Assembly: GCF_025698545.1 (NCBI RefSeq)
Contig: NC_068576.1
Location: forward strand, 53,416,390 to 53,480,389
Direction of reading: 5' to 3'
DNA from: Gossypium raimondii
Taxonomy: Eukaryota; Streptophyta; Magnoliopsida; Malvales; Malvaceae
DNA: 64,000 nt
Position 1 is the first letter of the stretch. Every line of letters begins with the position of its first letter. Below, piece by piece: positions 58,037 to 64,000 of the stretch. The position numbers were made by a program, and so were the translations under genes. The notes below the pieces were generated by a model. That model was not told where the DNA came from, made no database searches, and saw nothing but the letters and a program-made list of their open reading frames with translations.

Positions 58037-59768
58037 TGTCTCAAAATGATACCACACAAATTGTTAACAAATGCTTGTGATATATATATATATATATATC
58101 GTCCTATGCATGTATACCAACAAAGTGCAAAACCTGGTCTTGCCTCTTATAGACTACATAAAACAAAGAGAAAAAAATGTTGAAGGGCAATCCAGCAACA
58201 ATGTCTACGGAGATAGGTTATGGGAACAAAGATTCTTGATTGTGTTTATCGGTCATAAAAGCCAAAAACAAGGTGAAGAATGTCCAATCTTGTAGGCAAA
58301 AGCTTAAGGAAATGTTCAAGAAAATGCACAATATGTGATTTCGCTGGAGCAAACATATTTGCAGGAGATCCACCCAGAGTTAAGTTTAACTACTTTTTTT
58401 TTTCACCCGGAAAAAGAGAAGGCTAGGGCCTAGGACAATGAAACTTCGGATACTCAATAAAAGTCGAAGAGGGGTGATTTTCAAATCTACTTTTTTTTAG
58501 GGTTTATTTCACTAATCTTCTCAAAGTATTGTCCGGATTTCAAATTGGTCCATGAACCTTAAAGCCTTCTAATTGAGTCCGCAAAATATCAATATTGTAT
58601 CAATTTTGGTCTTAAATGCTAGTTCGGATATGACCTAAAATATATTTTAAATTATGGATTATAGTTCAAATGTATATATAAAACTTAAATTTTTAATTCA
58701 ATTGTACACATATTGACTTGTGTGGAGAGATAATTAAAGTTCTTGTTAGACACTCGTTTGACACGGGTTCAAACCATGTTACCTCCATCTCCCACCCCTA
58801 ATATTGTATCAGAAAAAAACTGTTGAGGTACTTTTGAAGATGCCACAACAGTGTCCATTGATTCTAGCACTGCTCAGCCTCATAACTTGTGATATATGAA
58901 ATAGGTAATTTATTGTAACAAAATCGTTGGGCTATGATATTTGCTGATATTTTAGACATGTGCAAATCCTTCTATAATATCTAAACCCGTTATAGGAACA
59001 TAATCAAGCAAATTGACTTCCCCAGTTTGAGAAGATTGGATAGGAACGAGTAATTTGGTAGCATATCCTGAAAATTTGAAGACTTATCTTTGTCATATTG
59101 AATATATTATCCTTATTGATTATTTTGCTATTTTGATGGGAAGATTGATTGTAATTTACCTTTATCTTAAAAGCCTTAAACTTTTATATATTGAAAGGCT
59201 TGTGTAGATAAAGTGTATGGAAAATTAGCACTTATTTTGTTATTTAGAACTTATTTTTTAAAGTACTAAGTAATCAAGCGAGTCACTTGGTTTTTATTAA
59301 GTTTTTAGGGGAAAAACTCAGAATATATTAGGTGCAAAAGTGAGTTTGCTAATCTGGTAAGCGTTAGTGCTTATCCTCACTTGTGAGAGATGTTAAGATA
59401 GTGAATTATCTCTTTGGATAAAACCATAGGGGAAATGAACTACGTAAACATACCAAGCGTTTATTTTTTTCTGCTTTGCTCTTCACCAGTACTTGAAGTA
59501 GTTGACACTGCTCGGTTTTTGCTTGCAAATTTGGACCTAACAAAAATACGTAAATTAAACTGTAAACAATTTTGTACCTATTGCATGGACAACTTTGGCA
59601 TAACACGTTAAAAAAGTGAAACCAAGCCGTCAATGCAATAGGTACACATATGTGTTTATAATTTAATCAATGTATTTTAAATATGCTTCATGTCATATTT
59701 GAGTTGGTATTATGCTGAAGCTAATAGCTAAGCTTTGATGAGAGGATCTAATTGATACAATACTAACT
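58037..59768. other. Upstream region of the HOTHEAD-like gene and spacer
   Basis: A (TA)n run at 58079-58099 lies 45-65 bp above the ATG and may be in the promoter or leader. No gene is seen. Frames at 57974-58295 on the plus strand run through this promoter and are not called. Confidence 0.5.
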
Positions 59769-60258
59769 AAGGGTTAATTTCTCATTGTTTTTGAAAAGTG
59801 CTTTTGAATTAAAAAAAATGCTTATAAAAAGTGCCTTTAAAAAGTTTGATTTAAATTTTAAGGGTTCAGTATTACTGCCAAAAAGTGCTTTTAAAAAATA
59901 AAATGTCTATTTTAGACATGATGTTGTGAAGTAAAAAATATGCATTTGAGTATTATTCAAATTTGTTAATATTATGATATTTTAGTAAAAATATAAAAAA
60001 TTTATTATAACTCGTTATTAATATTTTAATATATGTAATATAAGTTTTAAACATTTGTAAGTAGTTAATATTGTAAGTAATTTTAATTTAAGTTCAAAAG
60101 TTGTTTATTTAGTATTATTTATGGTTTCAAAACACTTTTGAAAAGTAATAAGAAATAAATCTTAATACTTTTAAGATTCAATTAAAATGTTTGGAAGTTT
60201 GAGATAAATTTAAAATCCAAAAAAAAAATTTTGAGGGTGTTTGGTAGAATTAACCCTT
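59769..60258. mobile_element. Possible MITE with AAGGGTTAATT ends
   Basis: An 11-base exact inverted terminal repeat AAGGGTTAATT/AATTAACCCTT encloses about 490 bp. 'AAAAGTGCTTTT' words are repeated inside (59798, 59880, and inverted near 60130). No target duplication seen. Confidence 0.45.
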
Positions 60259-61364
60259 CCCCTAAAATATATGATATAGTTCTGCTGTGTATACCAGAAT
60301 TTATTTGCTTGTTATATATGGACATAGACATTGTACGGACAAGTAGGTAGAGGGGGCAGTTGGGCGTGCTTGTTATATAAGTGCCCTAATAGATTTAAGG
60401 CCAAGAAAAGTAGTTACTTGAGTTGAGTGTATACATATTTCATATATGATCGGTGCCAATAGATTTATTAATGCTTTTATTCCTATAAGTATTTTTAATT
60501 TGTTTATTTATGAAATTGTGAAACTTAAAAATGTAGTGATTATGTATAAAATACGAAGAATTCATGAGCCTAGTTGTCGCCGACAAGTGCTTAGCTTGCT
60601 TCCAAGCCTTGCCTTATATGGTAGTTGAGGCAATGGACCGAAGGAGCCTTAAGCGCTTGTGCAATAATTTATTCATCAAGTGAATAATGCATGAGGATGA
60701 GGTAGCATTTTAATTGGTATTTTATGCAGGCTTAGTCACTGCTACTAAGATTAGTTATTTGTAGTCTGTAAAGTGGTACCGAAATTTCAAACAAAATATA
60801 TATATATGACCATTTGAGCCGTAACTAATTAAATCCCAGCTAGAGTTAAATGCTATAGCTACATGCTACTTTCTACCCAAATCTCACCAACATCATTACT
60901 AGTACTTGAGGTTTTAAGTCACTAATTTAAGTAATAAACTATTAAAGAATGAGACTATATTTGAGATCATTTATATGCTCCAGAAACAGATGATGTGGAT
61001 ACAGAAGATATATGATACTTAAAACATTTGGAAAAATCTAGAAGAAAAATTGAACATATTCGTTTTGTACACATACCTTCGTGCCGGGATAAAAATAAAC
61101 TATAAGCAAAAGAAGTGGAAGCATTCTATAGATCTGGAACTTTTCGGCTCTATTTGAGCCCTCAATTGAATGGAACCAAAATTTTATCAAAGCTACAATT
61201 ACAGAGATAATCAATGCCCTGAGTGAGTCACAATACACAGCATTGATAAGATATAATAATGATGATGATGATGAAAACAAATTTTGAACAGGTAAAACCT
61301 GTAAAGGATCATGATTGAATTGTGAAGGAGATACTGATTTTTCTTCTTCTTGTTATAGAATCGA
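60259..61364. other. Intergenic and 3' UTR of the PHT5-like gene
   Basis: No gene seen. A (GAT)n stretch at about 61255-61275 lies within the likely 3' UTR of the transporter gene. Confidence 0.5.
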
Positions 61365-64000
61365 TCAATACAGAGAGTTGTAGGTAAAGCATGTAGCAGC
61401 AATAGAGATGACGCATATCAGTAGTGAAGGAAGTAGGGTGATATTCAAAAGCTGACTCTGACCTAAGAAGCCAGCCATTGTTATTGTGGCATCTGCAATC
61501 ACTCGAGCAATAGTCCCAGCTTCTGTCGAAAGTAGTCCCCCATTGTAGGTTCCACGTGACAGCCTAGATGACATAACCCGAGATAGCAGTGACAAGTTGA
61601 CACCTGCAAAGGTCAAGAAAATTTTGAACAACAAAGCCCCATTCAACAAAAGACACACTCGGCTGTATTCTAGTGTGAATATGAACAGACTGTTTCCTTC
61701 GAACAAAAGGGTGAAATGTAACTAAACAGACGTTCCCAATTTTTCATGTAAAGAGGAAAGGCACGCTAGTTTAGGATGGCTTAATCTTCGGTTCTAATAA
61801 ATAATTCGCTTCAACTTGAGATACAGCTATGACGGAGCAGCATTTCAAATATGCCAACATCATGCCATGTCATATATAAAACAACAAAAATAATACCTAC
61901 CTTCAAGTACTTCAGCAGAAACAAACATGATGAGCCCTGAACATACATACTGGGGTACGGAGTATGGTATTATTACATGGAAGCTTAGCAGTATGCCTAC
62001 GAAAACCATAATTTCAGATGCCAACAAAATTTGCCTACAATAAACCAATGAAAATGGATATTAGACAAACAATTCTAGAGCTCAAGATCGACAAAAATAT
62101 GAATACCAAGTTATGTTAAATAAATAAATTGAAAGAGCACGGGCTTTTTAAAAATACCTGTCTTCAAACATGTTGCTAATGTAGCTCCCAACAACAATGT
62201 TTACTGGAAGAACTGTTAAGCCAAGACATGCAAGAAATACAGCAACTGTGCTTGTCGACCAGCTGAAGTAGTATGTAGTGACGACACTAGACTCCGAGAG
62301 TAAAATTTCCATTGCATACTTGAGCATGAAATATATCAGCAACTGAACCTGATGATATTATTAGAACTCAGGTCAGAGAACATTCAAATATTGTAAATAA
62401 TTAAGCTATGTAGTTATGTATTAGATCTATTCTTAAAATTTCGAAACAACTAAGCTCATTTTCTTTGGCTAAACTTATACACAACTACAACAAGTTGATA
62501 AACGTAAACATCTTACATGTCTACTTTTCCTCATTTAAGCATGCTTACTACTTTCATATTGCAAATGGCTTAACATGCACACTCAATTAATCGGTAGAAC
62601 TTTTGAAACTCAAGCCAGCATTTGATTAAACCATATACCTTGACTGAGGGTGTAAGTAGTCTATAAGCTGATGCAATTGATGTAGCTGGTCGACGAGATT
62701 CCTGAGAGACTTCTTCACTTCCATCAGCCTCTGCATCTTCATCATCTTCTTGCTGCTCTTCTGAAGTAATCAGCAATGGTTGTTTCAGACCTTTCTCAAG
62801 TGTATTCTTTTCAGCCGTTTCTGTATTTACATGGTGAAACATGCATGTCAATAATTTTAATGCATTGCATAAGATGCCAAGTTACCAAATAAAACAATCT
62901 CAGTGGAAAATTTTAAAAGGTAGAGCTCCAAAACCAATTATTGGGTTTTAATTTAAACAGATGGAAACACCTTTTGATCAGGTAATAAAAACATAATAGC
63001 ATAACCTATCAAGCCAAAAGATGATTGATATAAGAAAACAAACCAGAATCCGATGCATGAGGAGAATTGTTCTCTTCAACATCACGAGATGGTTCTTTAA
63101 ATGAGAACCACAACCATATCAGATATACAAGCCAAGCAACAGCCATAACCCATCCTGGCAAAGTCATTGCATTAAATGTCAATTTGTAAATCTTGAAATT
63201 TATCTGAAGTATGCCAGCAAGAGCAGGACCACATGCCATTCCCAAAGCACTGGCACTAACAAATCCAGCAGATGCCTGCATTCGGATTTTTAGGGGTACA
63301 CAATCACTGATATACCGGCGGTTAACAGCTCTAGCAGAACCGAATCTGCAATGACAAAGATTAATTTTTTAAAGCTACATGGTAAAAGTAAAAAAGAAAC
63401 ATAGCTACTAGTCTCTTAAAACATAATATTCATTGGTAAGTTCAATTTGGGTCCTAAAACCATATTCAATCTCCAATCCTATCCCTACTTATAATACCAA
63501 TAAGCTCAGGTTTGCCATACATATAATAAAAATAATAACTGATCCAATACGAGGAATTTCGGAATGGCTAGCATAGAGACATTATTCACTAAGAGGTTAT
63601 ACCGTACTTCAGCCAACACCAACTATAGCGAGCTTTCATTATGTCTCAACAATGACAATACCACTAACAGCCATATGGTGTGTTGGCAAAGTACCCAAAA
63701 GAACAAAACCGACCATGCTGCCTCAATCACTCAGGTACTATGAGCTGTGACAGTAAGAAAAGAATGAAAAGAAGATCACTTACCCACAAAAAAGCCGACC
63801 CAGTAGAAGCATTGTTAATGAGTTCAGATCATAAGCCAATGCATACATAGCATTTCCCACAAAAAGGACAATACTGCTAAATACAAGAGGTCTGAAGTAT
63901 GATCTGTTAGACCATGCACTAAAGTACACTGAAGAAAACACCTGTGCAACAGCCATTGCCCCAATAACAATACCACAAACTGTTGCAGCAGCTCCAAGGC
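61365..64000 (-). CDS. SPX-MFS vacuolar phosphate transporter (PHT5/VPT type), C-terminal part
   Basis: Partial gene; the N-terminal SPX domain lies beyond the right edge. Exons seen on the minus strand: >64000-63784, 63345-63044, 62820-62639, 62348-62158, 62034-61901, 61603-61365, all joining in phase to TGA 61365. About 420 residues of the MFS part: membrane helices such as [20 protein letters not shown], the [20 protein letters not shown] loop characteristic of SPX-MFS proteins, [19 protein letters not shown], then an acidic cytosolic loop ([17 protein letters not shown]), further helices ([20 protein letters not shown]), and the end [23 protein letters not shown]5 proteins load inorganic phosphate into the vacuole and are controlled through SPX binding of inositol pyrophosphates. 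Which PHT5 member is not decidable here. Confidence 0.95.

Noticed and set aside
61255-61275. Repeat stretch considered as a CRISPR-like array
   Set aside because: Simple (GAT)n microsatellite without spacers; CRISPR arrays are not expected in plant nuclear DNA.

Overview
This is nuclear DNA of a flowering plant, most likely a cotton-type Malvaceae (Gossypium). Introns are GT-AG, noncoding DNA is very AT-rich, all genes belong to plant families, and the retroelements resemble cotton repeats I remember. The species is an inference; the gene calls rest on reading the exons and checking that every splice junction keeps the frame.

Layout. (1) 176-1063 (+): last exons of a FIZZY-RELATED/CCS52A cell-cycle activator, running off the left edge. 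(2) 2365-21729 (-): a seven-exon SOC1/TM3-clade MADS-box gene, closest by eye to AGL14/AGL19. Its first intron is about 18.3 kb and holds LINE pieces plus a three-level nest (LINE, LTR-type element, Athila-like element), yet the seven exons still give an open 209-codon frame. (3) 26512-28372 (+): a five-exon class II KNOX gene of the KNAT7 type. (4) 28795-31498 (-): a seven-exon eIF2-alpha gene, convergent with KNAT7, with a tRNA-Lys(CUU) gene 226 bp upstream on the same strand. (5) 36678-37844 (-): an intronless class I TCP gene, TCP9/TCP19-like. (6) 38906-42604 (-): a complete 12-exon HMG-CoA synthase gene. (7) 49655-51556 (-): an intronless PLP-dependent, MOCOS-like protein. (8) 55847-58036 (-): a six-exon HOTHEAD-like GMC oxidoreductase. 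(9) 61365 to the right edge (-): the C-terminal part of a PHT5-type SPX-MFS vacuolar phosphate transporter.

The genes do not form a pathway. They include flowering or root development (MADS), secondary-wall control (KNAT7), growth control (TCP, FZR), translation (eIF2-alpha), the mevalonate pathway (HMGS), cuticle or organ-fusion chemistry (HOTHEAD-like) and phosphate storage (PHT5). What ties them together is ancestry: from memory, the same families sit as neighbours, in partial sets, in several Arabidopsis segments (around At4g11810-11920, At4g22910-22990, At5g51860-51950 and At1g62990-63010).

Between genes the sequence is AT-rich and carries many short inverted-repeat elements. These include a hAT-type element with an 8-bp target duplication, a PIF/Harbinger-type MITE with TAA duplications, Mutator-like long-TIR elements, and a fold-back element whose arms look like degenerate telomere repeat. 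No CRISPR array, rRNA or clearly new multi-gene system was found. The most notable features are the repeat-filled MADS intron, the nest inside it, and the telomere-like fold-back.
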